Source: Galeopsis tetrahit (lineage: Eukaryota > Streptophyta > Magnoliopsida > Lamiales > Lamiaceae). From it: a stretch of 64,000 nt of DNA. Made by a program: the position numbers and the translations under genes. The notes beneath the pieces are model-generated. The model saw only the letters and a list, made by a program, of their open reading frames with translations. It was not told the DNA's origin and did not search any database. This document shows, in pieces, positions 47,223 to 58,390 of the stretch. The stretch lies in assembly GCA_963675135.1 (NCBI GenBank), contig OY776129.1, positions 44,280,141-44,344,140 on the forward strand. The letters are read 5' to 3'. How positions within the stretch are numbered: the first letter of the stretch is position 1; the number at the start of each line of letters is the position of its first letter.

Positions 47223-48616
47223 CATACTCATTCCATCAAGATTCATCATTTGCAAAAAAAAAAAAAAAAAAAAAAAAAAGGATGTTCAAAATTATATTAA
47301 TCATTTCTTAATTTTGTAATAAAACAACATTCTCTCTTTAAACTACACCCTTCAAATATGTCAAAATTACTCCATATGCCATTACTTCATTACTTAATTT
47401 TGACAAATTTTATAACTGTATGACTAAATGAGTTAGGGCCTTATCTAGTTCACTCTTAACGGTACGACAAATGTCGAGACGTAAACCTAACCTAGCGGGA
47501 AAAAAAATTAAAATTGAATTTTTTTCAAAACATAATTTACGTGTTTTATAAATTTAGGAGTAAAGAGCTCATTTCAAGTTAGTGTTTGCAGTGTTTTTTT
47601 CGCTATTGCATATGAACTCACTTAAGCTCACTCGTAGCTGCTACGTCGGTGGTTTTTGGTGACTTCCCGCTTATGTGTTGATTGATGCGTTGGTAAAGGA
47701 CAAATCAAGTGATGTTTGTGAAATGATTGTATCCTAGTTCATTGAGTTCTAAAATCTTTATCTAACCTACAAGATTTTTTTTAAAATAATTAAAATTAAA
47801 ATAACGAAATACTCATGCTTTGGTTAATCTGAATTGTGAGTCATAATATCAAGTATGAGTCTATGGGGCAATGGACCGTGCAAAATGTAAATTTTGGAAT
47901 GTGATAAATTGTATTCATTACAAAACCATATATATATATATATAATTATCCGGGCTAGCAGGTTGACCCTGTAGATTGGCGGATTGGCCTTATTAGCCCG
48001 CAGACTAACCGTTTTGGGGAAAAAATTAACTAATTTAAATAGATTTGCTAAATTTTGATTAAATGAATTGATACTATTATAATAAATATCTACTATAATT
48101 TTAAACAAGATCTCCTCTTGTACAAGAGGTCTTGTGTAGAAGGGGGTTGTTGGATCTCACACACACTTGCACGAACGAACCTCCTCCTGCACAAAAAATG
48201 CGGGTATGATTCAACGATTTTCTCTTGCACAAAAACCCTCTTTTACATTTGTAGATCCTATCTCATTCCTCTCATTTACTTATTAGTATGATACTTCAAT
48301 ATTTATCCACTAATAATATAACACTTAAAATCCATCATCTTAGGAAATTTATGTACTTGTTGAAACTTGAAAGTGAGATTTTTTTTAGGGGTTGACATTT
48401 GACATAGAACGTACATTAAAAAATTTCATACAAATTTGACAAATACTTGTGTGAATATTACTCATGAGTTATGACAAATATAGTATAATATTAGTTCAAA
48501 TACAATATAGTATTAGTTCAAGTTACATGTATTTAACTGGTACACAAGAGTACAACCCTACAAATTTATATGTAAAAAGTACGTAAGAACACTTCATTTA
48601 TATTTACAGTAATTCA
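47223..48616. other. Intergenic AT-rich DNA
   Basis: It contains an A25 tract near 47254-47279, a TA run near 47927-47944 and a 16-bp perfect palindrome, cctcttgtacaagagg, near 48113-48128. No gene was recognised. Confidence 0.5.
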
Positions 48617-49030
48617 TTATTTTGAATATTTAAATGAATTATGAGACGAACATATAAAATAAGAGATAATTAGCCCCGCCCCTAATCCGCCAAACTTATT
48701 CTTCTTTGGTAGTTTCACCGTCGGCGGCGGCGGATACTCGTACCCTGTAGCAGGCGGCGGATATCCTCCATGAGTTGGCGGTGGAGCAGCGCCGTACCCT
48801 GTCGGCGATAGATAATGGCTGCTACTCTTTTCTCCGGGATATGCAGCCGGCGGAGGATAATGGTTGTTATTCTCTCCTCCATGATATGCAGATCGACGAC
48901 TCTCTACTGCAGGATATGCACCAGGCGGCAGGTATACTCCTGGTGGAGGATAACCCGAGCTAGATCCAGCAGGATACACTGTGACTGGTTCAGAATCGGC
49001 TTTTCCCGACGGCGCTGACAGTTTTGTCAT
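48617..49030 (-). CDS. Tyr/Pro/Gly-rich repeat protein, possibly 3'-truncated
   Basis: The ATG at 49030 opens 137 codons. About residues 20-105 carry repeated YPPP, YPPG and GGYPPP motifs (SGYPPPGVYLPPGAYP, THGGYPPPATGYEYPPPP), then a basic KLPKKNKFGGLGAGL. Such repeats resemble the plant glycine-rich protein A3 group and similar low-complexity proteins. Those usually continue after GGLGAGL with a Gly/Ala-rich or membrane-type segment. Here the reading becomes AT-rich (IISYFICSSHNSFKYSK) and stops, so the 3' end may have been replaced by unrelated DNA. GC content is well above the surroundings. The gag-only LTR element lies about 250 bp upstream of the start and could affect expression. Expression and function are unknown. 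Confidence 0.5.
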   Translation of the reverse strand: MTKLSAPSGKADSEPVTVYPAGSSSGYPPPGVYLPPGAYPAVESRRSAYHGGENNNHYPPPAAYPGEKSSSHYLSPTGYGAAPPPTHGGYPPPATGYEYPPPPTVKLPKKNKFGGLGAGLIISYFICSSHNSFKYSK

Positions 49031-49275
49031 TAAAGTTATACGAAAGGCGAGCTGGGTTTTCTAACTTGGTAGCTGACAGCGCCACTTATCGGGGACACTT
49101 GATATGGATTGGAAGTCCAACTTCACCCAACCTTTGGATCTTTTTTACCACACTTATGTAGTCCATCAATTGAGGTTTTGCTCAGATCACCGTCTATTGA
49201 AGGTGACATTATCGCAGAAAGGTCCAAGTCCATTCAAATTTCTGAATGGCTGGGCTCAACACCCGGGATTCTTAG

Positions 49276-49581
49276 TGTTGGGCTTGGGCCCAATTTTTGT
49301 TTTGGCCCATGTGGTAAACCTTTAGGACCACTCCATTTGTTTGCCCTAGGGCTGTTTGGCAGCCATACAAATACACTACAAGTCTTTTTTTTCCTTCTTT
49401 GTGACGTTAAACGATATTGAGAGAAGTGTGTGAGACTTGTGTGGGTGTTGTGATACCCAGTCTTAATCTTTTGGTTATTCTCTATACTATCCGTATTGAT
49501 CCGATACTCAGGTGACCTGAGCCCGTCCCTATCAGAATACTCACCGGAGTTGTTCAACGGAGACGACGAGGAGTCCCAACA
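49276..49581 (+). repeat. 5' LTR of the gag-only element
   Basis: It matches 51873-52177 with few differences. Confidence 0.92.
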
Positions 49582-50487
49582 GTGGTATCAAAGCCACGGG
49601 TCGTCGTCTGCCGCCATCTCTGTGACGCCGCTTCTTCCGTGGCGGAACCCTAGGCGCCGCCGTTGAAGCTTCTCGCCGTCGCCGCTCGTCCCTGCAGCAG
49701 CGCCACCGCCGCCTGGACAGAACTGTCGCTGCCCCCTGCTCGCGTCCAGAAAATCACCGCCGCCTACTGCTATCCTGAAGCCGCCGCCATTGCCGTGGAT
49801 AAGTTTTGGAGTGAGGGGTAAATCTTATCCTTTTCCTCTCCTTTCTGCCGCTGCACTGCAAAAGGTAAGAAGGTAATAGTTGATTGTCATTTTTATATTT
49901 TTGCTGTGATTTTATTTGATTATTAATTCATCTTGGTGAGTGCTTAGGCTAAGAATATTAATATATAATTAATGTGGTGTCCAGTAGTTTTTTGTTTGAA
50001 AATTGTTTTGTTCATCTAACCTTTGATTTTCAAGCTATTTTTTGTTTTAGACAGATTAGTGTGATTTAGAAAAATCTTTGGAATAGTCTATGTATTATTT
50101 ATAGTCTCGGTGAAATAGTAATTTCTACAGCACTCGTGGGATCTGCTCCGTCATTGACGGGAATTAGTTAGCACGTTTGCTTGGTCCCGGGATTGCCTTG
50201 AAGATTCGCTTGGTGATTTGAGACTCTTACCTATAGTCTTGCTCTGATAAATTGGTTGTGACCTCTCGTTTACTGTTTTCGTAGCGTAGCCTCTGGCCGG
50301 GGATTATTTTCTTGGAATTTTGGTGTTGTAGATTTAGGTCTCTGTGGCTGATTTATAAGCTTATTATCTCTGTTTTGTGGTCTTGATTTTGGTGACCTGT
50401 GTGTGCCTGCTTCCTCTTGCCATTTACAGTTCTTCCCTTGCATATTTGTGTGGTTTTTCTTTTTGGGCTCAAAGCTGTGTAAACCAA

Positions 50488-51319
50488 ATGGCCAACCCTA
50501 CTTCTACGTATGTGTTTGCCCCCTTTACTGGAAAAGGTGATTTCTGTATTTGGCAACAAAAAATGCAATGCATCCTATTCCAGCAGAATGTTTACGCAGC
50601 CGTTGACCATTGTTATGAGGATGATGAAATTGAGAAACAGAAAAAGGTAATGAATAGACATGCCTTGTCTTCCATAATCTTGAATTTGTCTGATTGTGTG
50701 TTGAGAAAGGTTGGTGTGATGAAAAATGCTAAAGAGTTATGGGATAAGTTAGAAAAGTTATACACTAAAACATCTTTGCCTAGTAGAACCTTTTTACTTG
50801 AAAAGTTCTTTAGTTTTAAACTTGACTTGAATATATAAGGATATGGATGAAAATTTTGATGTGTTTACTAAGCTTATTCAAGATATCAAGCTTACTAGTG
50901 ATAAGGGCATTGATGAATATACCCCTGTTGTTTTGTTAAATGTTATTCCTGATACTTATACTAATGTTAAATCTGCGATTAGGTATGGTAGAGATAATTT
51001 CACTCTTGATATTGTCATTAATGACCTGAAAAGTAAAGAGCATGAATTAAAACATGGTGGGGGTAGTAGTTCTTCTGGTGAGGCTATGCATGTTAGAGGG
51101 AGAGGTGGTAAGAACTTAAACTATGATGACTCTAGAGGTAGATCGAAACCCCATGGTAAGCCTTGGATTAGGAAGTGTTATAATTGTGGTGACCCTAGTT
51201 ACAAGTTTAATGAGTGCACTGAACCTAAAAGGAACCAGAAGCATAATAAGAACTCTCATGTTAATCGTGCTAATATTGCCACTACTGATGACAGTGATGA
51301 ACTTGGTGATGTCTACTGA
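50488..51319 (+). pseudogene. Copia-type gag, frameshifted
   Basis: The ATG at 50488 gives MANPTSTYVFAPFTGKGDFC, then WQQKMQCILFQQNVYAAVD, AKELWDKLEKLYTKTSLPSR and FFSFKLDLN. These are landmarks of the copia gag (DUF4219/UBN2) fold. At about 50832-50838 an extra atat-like step ends the frame, and the protein continues in another one from DMDENFDVFTKLIQDIKL (50843 on). It then passes through NDLKSKEHELKHGGG to a zinc-knuckle-like CYNCGDPSYKFNEC (51176-51217), in which Tyr stands where CCHC motifs have His, and ends at a TGA near 51319. Gag would form the particle that packages the element RNA. The frameshift and the lost His mean this copy is probably inactive in cis. The open frame shown upstream of 50488 is not supported. 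Confidence 0.85.
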
Positions 51320-51872
51320 GTCTTTGTGTACTTTGTGTGTTCTTTGGTGTCTTTGTGGTTATTTTTTCTTTGTGGATTTTCTTTGTGCTTATATCTTTGT
51401 GTTGCTCTGTGATTTTCTTTGTGATGCATGAGTAGATGATGGGCTAGTGGGAAGGTGGGGGAATGGTTGCATGTTTTTATATATGTGTGTTATGCATTGC
51501 TTCATACATTGTGGTTTCATGTTTTCCCCCTACCCCATATACATCTAATTGCATGTCTATTTGTTTCTTTGTGTTTAGAGATTATTCCTAGTAAGGTGGA
51601 GTGATTGTGTCTTTATGATTTATGTACGTTATGATATCATGTCTTTGTGCCTTTGTGTGAGTCTTTGTGACTGCTCCGAGTGAGGTGGAGCTTGTCTTTG
51701 TGTGCCTTTATGTGAGTCTTTATGAATGTTTCCCATGATAGCTTATTTTGCATTTATTGTTAATTTATGCATGTGTTGTGTGTGCTATGTGTGTGTGGGA
51801 GTGTGTGTGTTAGGTGATGATGACCACCTGCGAATTTCGGATTGTAGTTGGGGATGCCAAAAAAGTGGAGAA
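51320..51872 (+). other. 3' untranslated region of the gag-only element
   Basis: It is rich in imperfect repeats of tctttgtg and gtgagtctttatg and has no coding signal. It ends in the polypurine tract before the 3' LTR. Confidence 0.6.
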
Positions 51873-52177
51873 TGTTGGGCTTGGACCCAATTGTTGTTTT
51901 GGCTCATGTGGTAAACCTTTAGGCCCACTCCATTTGTTTGCCCTAGGGCTGTTTGGCAGCCATACAAATACACTACAAGTCTCTCTTCTTTTTTTTGTGA
52001 CGTGAAACGATATTGAGAGAAGTGTGTGAGACTTGTGTGGGTGTTGTGCTACCCAGTCTTAGTCTTTTGGTTATTCTCTCTACTATCCGTATTGATCCGA
52101 TACTCAGGTGACCTGAGCCCGTCCCTATCGGAATACTCACCAGAGTTGTTCAACGGAGACGACGAGAAGTCCCAACA
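51873..52177 (+). repeat. 3' LTR of the gag-only element
   Basis: Partner of 49276-49581. Confidence 0.92.
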
Positions 52178-52182
52178 CTTAG

Positions 52183-52972
52183 CATATTGAAAACACTGAC
52201 GGTTACTCCACTCAAAAGAAAAATGCCTCCACAAAATTAATATTCTCCCAATATTATTTTATTTTTAAAATTGTCATTCATTTTTCACCTTAGAAAATTA
52301 CAAGTCATATGCCACTCTAATAATCTTTAGATAAATAAAAGAGATTTTTTACCATTAAAAATGAATTAACCTTCAACAAACTTCAGAATTTACCAACTAA
52401 TTTTTAACTATTCAAAAAGTTAATTGAAACAAATAAGGTGCAATGTTAATATTTATATGAAGAACGATTAAAAATTAATAGATTATATGGTTATTAATAT
52501 TGAAGATTAATTTATAATAGATTATATGGTTATTAATATTGAAAGTGAATTGTTTGAAGACATTGATCGATGAATTTTATTGGATAAAAAATTGTATGAT
52601 GCAAACTTAGGTAAAATAAAAATAAAAATTACTTCTATGTTTTATATTGCAGTCTCAATTCCTGATTCCACCCTTGCCTTTAAGGCTAAGGGAGCCGGTG
52701 TTGTGAAAGCTGGGGGTAGACGTGTCGGCTTAAAGGTGGGCACACCTAAACCATACATCTGCCAAAAGAACTGGCTTCCGTGGCACCAATGTCAAAGGTA
52801 GAGGCATCGAACCTGAAAGCATTCGGTGACTAAATCATCTCTAAAAACCACAAATTTACAAGGATAATTAGCCCAACAAGTACAAAAAGAAATCCCAAAT
52901 TTATAAGGATAAGCCTAGCAAGTACAAAAAGAAATGCCCAAATTTAGTAGCATGTATTTTTCTTTGGGGTTG
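52183..52972. other. Intergenic DNA with a GC-richer patch and repeat monomers
   Basis: 52650-52800 is GC-richer with a short frame (AFKAKGAGVVKAGGRRVG) of unknown origin. 52845-52950 holds two monomers of the repeat also found at 8921-8963 and 11221-11272 (ccaaattta.aaggataa ... aacaagtacaaaaagaaa). Confidence 0.5.
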
Positions 52973-53197
52973 GTCTGCTATGGACTCGAGTGCATGTTGT
53001 GCACCCTAGTCCATATTGCACTTTTCAGTTTTACTGACTTACACTTTTTGATAAATGGTGTTGCACTTTTCAATTATTAAACTGTATAATAATATTTTTA
53101 GTAATAATTGAAAAGTGCAACACCATTTACCACAAAAAATGTAAGTCAGTAAAACTGAAATTAGGGTGCACAACATGCACTCGACTGCATACTAGAC
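52973..53197. mobile_element. Hairpin MITE, about 100-bp arms
   Basis: The left arm (gtctgctatggactcgagtg..., with tgcatgttgtgcaccctag, cagttttactgacttaca, aaatggtgttgcacttttc) is repeated inverted in the right arm ending gcactcgactgcatactagac. The apex is about 25 bp. The left arm has a small extra segment (tccatattgcacttt). No target duplication could be defined, so the superfamily is open. Confidence 0.8.
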
Positions 53198-53521
53198 TTT
53201 ACCTTTTCTTTGTAGGAAAAAAGGATATTCTAATGATGAAGAGTACTATAATAAGGGCAAAATTATAACTTTTGGAAGGTACATGTACTACTCCTTCTTA
53301 ATCTTAATAAGCCCATACAATATAACATAGTGAAAAAAAAAAAAAAAAGTGGTACGAAAACTAACACGGCATATAGAGAAAGATTATAAGCCAACTAAAA
53401 TACATGTATACATACATAGAGAGGACAAAAGACTAGGCAAAAAGTAAAACCGCAGACATATATCAAAAAGATAATTAAGCCCTAGAACAACATATCCAAT
53501 ATAACTCTTCTTTTTGGGCAC

Positions 53522-53710
53522 TTAAACACAAGCAGCAGCTTCCGGCCTTGGCCGCACTGCGAACATCAGCTCCAGCTCGGGCGGCTCAAAGTAACCGTTC
53601 TTCGGGGGCGGCCTCTTCCCGGAGCAGACGCGCTTCTTTTTCGGTGGCGGAGGTGGATCTGACCTCACCGGAATGCCGCATTTGGGAGTAGAACAATCTT
53701 CTTCAGCCAT
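53522..53710 (-). CDS. SIAMESE-related (SMR) cyclin-dependent kinase inhibitor-like protein
   Basis: The ATG at 53710 opens 62 codons in one GC-rich exon ending at a stop at 53522. The protein starts MAEEDCSTPKCGIPVRS, has a Pro/Lys segment (PPPPPKKKRVCSGKR) and the motif NGYFEPPELELMF. The order acidic start, TPK...IP, PPxPKK(K/R) and FxPPxLE matches the plant SIAMESE-RELATED family. These small nuclear proteins bind cyclin-CDK complexes and favour endoreduplication over mitosis. The length is at the short end of the family. There are no frameshifts, and a TATA box lies 50 bp upstream. It is the best candidate for an intact host gene in the window. The assignment is by motif recognition; which SMR subgroup is not clear. 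Confidence 0.65.
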   Translation of the reverse strand: MAEEDCSTPKCGIPVRSDPPPPPKKKRVCSGKRPPPKNGYFEPPELELMFAVRPRPEAAACV

Positions 53711-53714
53711 TTTT

Positions 53715-53929
53715 AATTAATTAATTATTTATTTATTGGGTGACTGCATAATGAGATGTATATATATAGGATGAAGTTTTGGGGTCGGGTGGGTTCTGGA
53801 GAGCGGTACAGCTAGATGGTGTGAATTAATTAATTATTTATTTATTGGGTGACTGCAGAATGAGATGGATATATATGATGAAGTTTTGGGGTCGGGTGGG
53901 TTCTGGAGAGCGGTACAGCTAAATGTGTG
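53715..53929 (-). repeat. Tandem duplication of the SMR promoter, 109-bp period
   Basis: 53715-53823 and 53824-53929 are nearly identical (aattaattaattatttattt ... gagagcggtacagcta). They differ in a few bases, including tatatatagg against gatatatatg at the TATA region. The duplication starts just upstream of the start codon and carries the core promoter twice. Confidence 0.92.
53759..53768 (-). promoter_or_regulatory. Proximal TATA box of the SMR gene
   Basis: On the minus strand atcctatatatatacatc lies about 50-60 bp upstream of the ATG, implying a very short leader. A second, changed copy lies at 53869-53876 in the duplicated promoter. Confidence 0.6.
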
Positions 53930-53942
53930 TGAAGGATGTAGA

Positions 53943-53948
53943 CACGTG
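53943..53948. promoter_or_regulatory. G-box (cacgtg) upstream of the SMR gene
   Basis: The 10-mer gacacgtgtt contains the palindromic G-box core about 235 bp upstream of the ATG. G-boxes bind bZIP and bHLH factors and are frequent in hormone- and stress-responsive plant promoters. A role here is inferred from position only. Confidence 0.45.
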
Positions 53949-53949
53949 T

Positions 53950-56067
53950 TGCGCTCTGGAGGAGCTTTTGGCACGTCATTTACGATTCTGGCACCCTCTT
54001 ACTCCTATGAATGATTTATAATCACACCGTCCAACCCACCCATACTTTATAACAAAAAATAGAGTGATTTTTAATATTTTAATTGTAATTAAACAAGTTA
54101 CGAGACGCACAAAAATCATATTGCTCGTGTAAAATCTTACTTCACCCCATTGAAATACTAAAAATTTGTGTATATATTATGAACCAGCAATCACATATTA
54201 TATATACACCTTTTTTAAATCACGTCTCAATAAGTTGTTTGAGAAGATTACGTTTGAAGAACATGAGATGCTATTATTAAAAATCAAATTTTTCGACAAT
54301 TTCCTAATTATATAACATTGACAATGATTTCTAATTTAGGTTACATACGATTTAATTTCCGTGTGCGTTTCACAGACTTGACACCTAATTTGTCTTGTAG
54401 TGTTAGAGATTTGTCAATTTGTCAGACTAACTTTTGACCGTTCCACTACCCCATCTCACCTATATATACTCTATCTGATAATTAACTTACAAAATACATT
54501 ATGTTTTATCCTCTCTTTCTCCCCCATTACATTTTCCTAGTTTTATAGCACATGAAAATTTCAATCTCATTCTCTTAATATTTTCTACAACTTTCTAAAA
54601 TTTAGTCTCCTCATAATATTTTAGAGTTATATAATTTTACTTTTTCTACAATTTTCTAAAATTTAGTCTCTTCATAATATTTTACTTCTTTTGAGTAATA
54701 TTTTCTACACGAAAATTTCAGTCTCATTCTCACAATTTTTTTTTTGAGAATTCTAATAAATTTTCTTATTTAAAAAAGGAATTATTAGTTACTTTTTTTT
54801 ATTTAATATACTAATATGCTAAAAAAAATTCAGTTGTTGGATGTGGACGTAATGATTTCAGTTGTTGAACGTGACGATTTCAATTGTTGGACGGGACGAG
54901 TTTGATTTTGGGAGATTTGGAGGAATCACCAAAGGTTAGTAATATAAAAAAAAACTCAATTTCAATATTTGCATGATTTTTTATTTCTATAATATTTAAT
55001 ATGTTGGGCTGTTATATTATTATTTTTGAGGCATTATAGAAATAGTATATTGAATTTTAATGTAATAATATGTTATACTTAAAATCATACTCAAATAAAA
55101 TTTAAATAAACTATTATTCTTTATTTCAAGATATGATAGAAAAATTAGTAGATTGAATTTTAATGTAATAATATGCATAGAGTGATGTACATATATTATT
55201 TCGACTATAATATAAAATATAATATTTTAATTATTATTATTCTACTGATTAACATTTAATTTTTCATGCTTATAAAAACGCTCAAAGCACACAAATTAGG
55301 TCCATAATCATTTACTAGTTCTTGATGATTTTACTTTCGTGAGATTTATTTGAATTTAATTTCTTAGGTTTAATAAATTCAACAATTAAAAAAAAGAAAT
55401 ATATACTACAATTTTTATTTTTATTTTATCTCATCTTAAAAATTGAAGATAAATTAAATGTTATCACACTGTAAAATATATACATTTATATACTACTAAA
55501 ATAAAATATTAAAAATGTACATCTCCTCTTAATTAATTGGTAACTTTGCCACACTATAGTTAGTATATTTATTAATTGATAATTAATTGATTTTACGAAA
55601 TTCATTTTTTATTTTTATAGTAATATATTTGTTTAGTTAGTGAATTTATTAATATACGTATATATAAGTATATATGTGAGAGCTTAACTAAAAAACACTT
55701 AGTTGTATTTTTCTTATCACAATAATACACCATAAAACATTTAGGCAGAGTGATGAAGAATAATGGTAGAAAGAAAAATAAGAGAGTAAATAAATGAGTG
55801 AAGATGAATTTGAGAGAGTAGATGAATGAGTTTTGAGAAAGTGGATGAAAGAGTTATGAAGGGGGAGGGAGGGGTTTTATTATTGGAGCATGGAATGGAA
55901 CGGTCGGTCAAAACATTGGGAAGGATCAAAACATTGGGAAGGAGCACTGACATTGACTGACATAGGCGCCCTGCCAGGTACGCTTTTACATGAAGACAAA
56001 TTTACTAGGTCTTGTCATGTCTTGTCACTCTCAGACAAACTCTGACATAGGCGAGGCGCGCGTTATA
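53950..56067. other. AT-rich intergenic DNA
   Basis: Two minor repeats were seen: ttcagttgttg.acgtgacga-like units near 54830-54900 and tcaaaacattgggaagga twice at about 55908-55942. No genes were recognised. Confidence 0.5.
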
Positions 56068-56339
56068 CTCCCTCCGTCCCATGATTACTTGCACATTTTC
56101 TTTATTGGAACGTCCCAAAATTACTTGCACATTCTTAATATGGAAATACCTCACAAAATTAATAAGTTCACAACATCATTTTATTTTTAAATTTGTCACT
56201 CATTTTTTTCGTACATTTCACTTTACACATCATCAAATTACCTAAAATACCCTCCCCTTTATCTTATATCATCAACCACTAAATTCACTTTTCTTAAACA
56301 ACGTGCCGATTAAACTATGCAAGTAATTCCGGGACGGAG
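56068..56339. mobile_element. Stowaway MITE
   Basis: The left end ctccctccgtccc and the right end gggacggag are flanked by TA. The word cattacttgcacatt occurs twice near the left. Length is 272 bp; the last four bases of the usual right terminus are missing. Confidence 0.88.
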
Positions 56340-56767
56340 TATTTTTTTTTCTTTAATAAAACTCTTTCAAAGAAAGCGTTTTGCACTTTTTAAGAATAGC
56401 TGGTTGCAGTCGTGCTTATTCTTACTTTCAAAACCAACTCCATTTTTATTACATTTGCAATATTTCATTTCAAAATTACAATATTTAAATAAATTTGCCT
56501 ACAATATGATATGGTATTTCATCTAAAAATTTAGGGAAAATATCAAAAGTGGTCACCGAACTTTACCACTTTTCACATTTGGTCACCCACATTTCATCAC
56601 TATCAAAATTGGTCACTCACTTATTCTATTTTATCAATTTTGATGCTGCTATTAGAGAATCTGTCATTTACTTTGAGCGTCAACTTTTATTTTCCCTCTT
56701 TTAATACCTTAATCCAAAACTCCCAAACCACAATAGAGTGATTTTGAGTTTGTACTAAGAATTGAAG

Positions 56768-58390
56768 ATGTCTAAAAGGAACCAGAATGTTCTACACCCG
56801 GTAAGTTTCTGAAAATTCCGAAGATAGTGACGTTCTAGTTGATAGTGAATATGATATGGATGAGGATGATATGTTATATGAAAAGAATGTTGATCATGAT
56901 GCTGAGTTTAATCGTGTTGGAATTACGGGTGATAAGATGAAAAATAAATATGTGAGTGAGAAGGTTTATGCTAGGCTAGAGGACTAGAGGATGAAAATGA
57001 GACATTTGATAATAGTAGTGATGAGTTTGAGAGTATTCAGGGGTCTAATGAAGAAGATTTGCCTAAATTTTCCAAATTTAATGAAGTATCTGAATCTAGA
57101 AAGCCTGAGTTGAAAGTTGGACTTATCTTTTCATAAAAAAAAAAAAAGAAGCTAAGGAAGCCATTACCACTTTTTGTATTAAGAGGGGAATGGGTTTCAG
57201 GTTTAACCATAATGATAAAAAAAGACTACAAGGTGTACGTAGAGTAGAAAAGAGGGATGTGAGTGGTATGTGTGGGTATCTCCAATGCATAATAACGGAT
57301 CATGGCATTAAAGCTTACAATCCACAACACAAAATGCTTCTGAAATTACAAGAATGAAAGTATTAAGTCAAATTGGGTTAGGAAGCATTATGTGAAGAAG
57401 TTAAAAAATAATCCCAAGTTAAAAGCAAATGAGTTTTGAGTTGAGGTATGCACCAAACTGAAGGTCAATATCTCAATGCAACAAGCCTATAGAGCAAGGA
57501 AGAAGGCATTGGAGCTAATAGAGGGTACAATGAAAGAGCAATTTGGTAAAATCAGGGATTATTGTGAATAGTTGTTAAGGACTAATCCTGGGTCGTTGAA
57601 ATTGACTAAAGGTAGTGCATCTCAATTTCAGAGGTTGTATATATGTTTTGAGGCCTGCAAACAAGGTTTTAAAGCTTGTAGGAAGGTTATTGGGGTTGAT
57701 GGTTGTTTTCTAAAAGGGCAGTGGTCAGCTTTTAACTGCAGTTGGGATAGATCCAAGAGTGAAACCGGGAGTGGTTTCTAACATTGCTGGATAATGATAT
57801 TGGGTTTGATAATCAGTATGCCTGGATTTTCATACAAGCAAAAAAAGGGTTGATTCCAGCATTTGAGAGTCTATTTCCTGACGCAGATAACAGATTTTGT
57901 GTACAACACCTCCACAGTAACATGAAAAAAACCGGCTTGTAGGTTAAGAAGGCATTGTGGACAGCTGTTCTAGCTTCAATGCTAGAATGGAAGCAAGGAC
58001 TTAGATGAAAAAGCATATGACTAGTTTGTAAAAGAAATCCTTCCCAGTGTCCAGAGCATACTTCAATGTTTTTCCAAAGTGTGATATCTTGACCAATAAT
58101 ATGTGTGAGAGCTTCAACTCACTCATTCTTCCTGCAAGAGACAAACCAATCATCACCATGCTTGAAACAATCAGAAACATTATCATGGTGAGACTGTAAG
58201 TGAATAGAGATGCTGCAGAAAAATGGGATGATACAATATGCCCTAAAATCAAGTTGACACTACAAAAAAAATATATGAAGGACCTGAATGTATTCCTATG
58301 AAATCAGATGATTGGCATTTTCAAATCATGGACCATTCGACCAAGTAAACATGACAAAGTAGATTATCAAACGCAAATAATTATAAATAT
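56768..58390 (+). pseudogene. MULE transposase (mudrA-like) remnant
   Basis: Landmarks occur in order across several frames. An ATG near 56768 begins SKRNQNVLHP and an acidic region, then PELKVGLIFS near 57110, AITTFCIKRGMGFRFNHND near 57160-57220, and the zinc-finger-like CGYLQCIIT. VIGVDGCFLKG near 57690 and LLTAVGIDPRV near 57735 hold the first catalytic Asp. KKGLIPAFESLFPDADNRFC near 57840-57900 and a QHLHSNMKK block carry the second. NNMCESFNSLILPARDKPI near 58100 and YEGPECIPMKSDDWHFQI near 58270-58325 follow. At least a dozen stops and frameshifts intervene. mudrA-type transposases cut and join MULE ends; this one is dead, but its terminal repeat ties it to the shorter element D. Confidence 0.85.

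Larger units (their letters stand above)
49276..52177 (+). mobile_element. Gag-only LTR retrotransposon (TR-GAG type), TSD cttag
   Basis: LTRs of about 305 bp (49276-49581 and 51873-52177) begin tgttgggcttgg and end gagtcccaaca or aagtcccaaca. Exact cttag duplications lie at 49271-49275 and 52178-52182. The primer-binding site tggtatcaaagcc follows the 5' LTR and a purine tract (aaaaaagtggagaa) precedes the 3' LTR. The 2.3-kb interior codes only for a copia-like gag; no protease, integrase, RT or RNase H trace was found. It must borrow enzymes from an autonomous partner. Confidence 0.92.

Noticed and set aside
49234..49557. 107-codon minus frame with a relative at 52049-52234
   Set aside because: Lies in the LTR of the gag-only element; duplicated with it.
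58256..58275. cactacaaaaaaa resembling a CACTA transposon end
   Set aside because: It lies within the MULE coding trace and has no partner end, subterminal repeats or target duplication.
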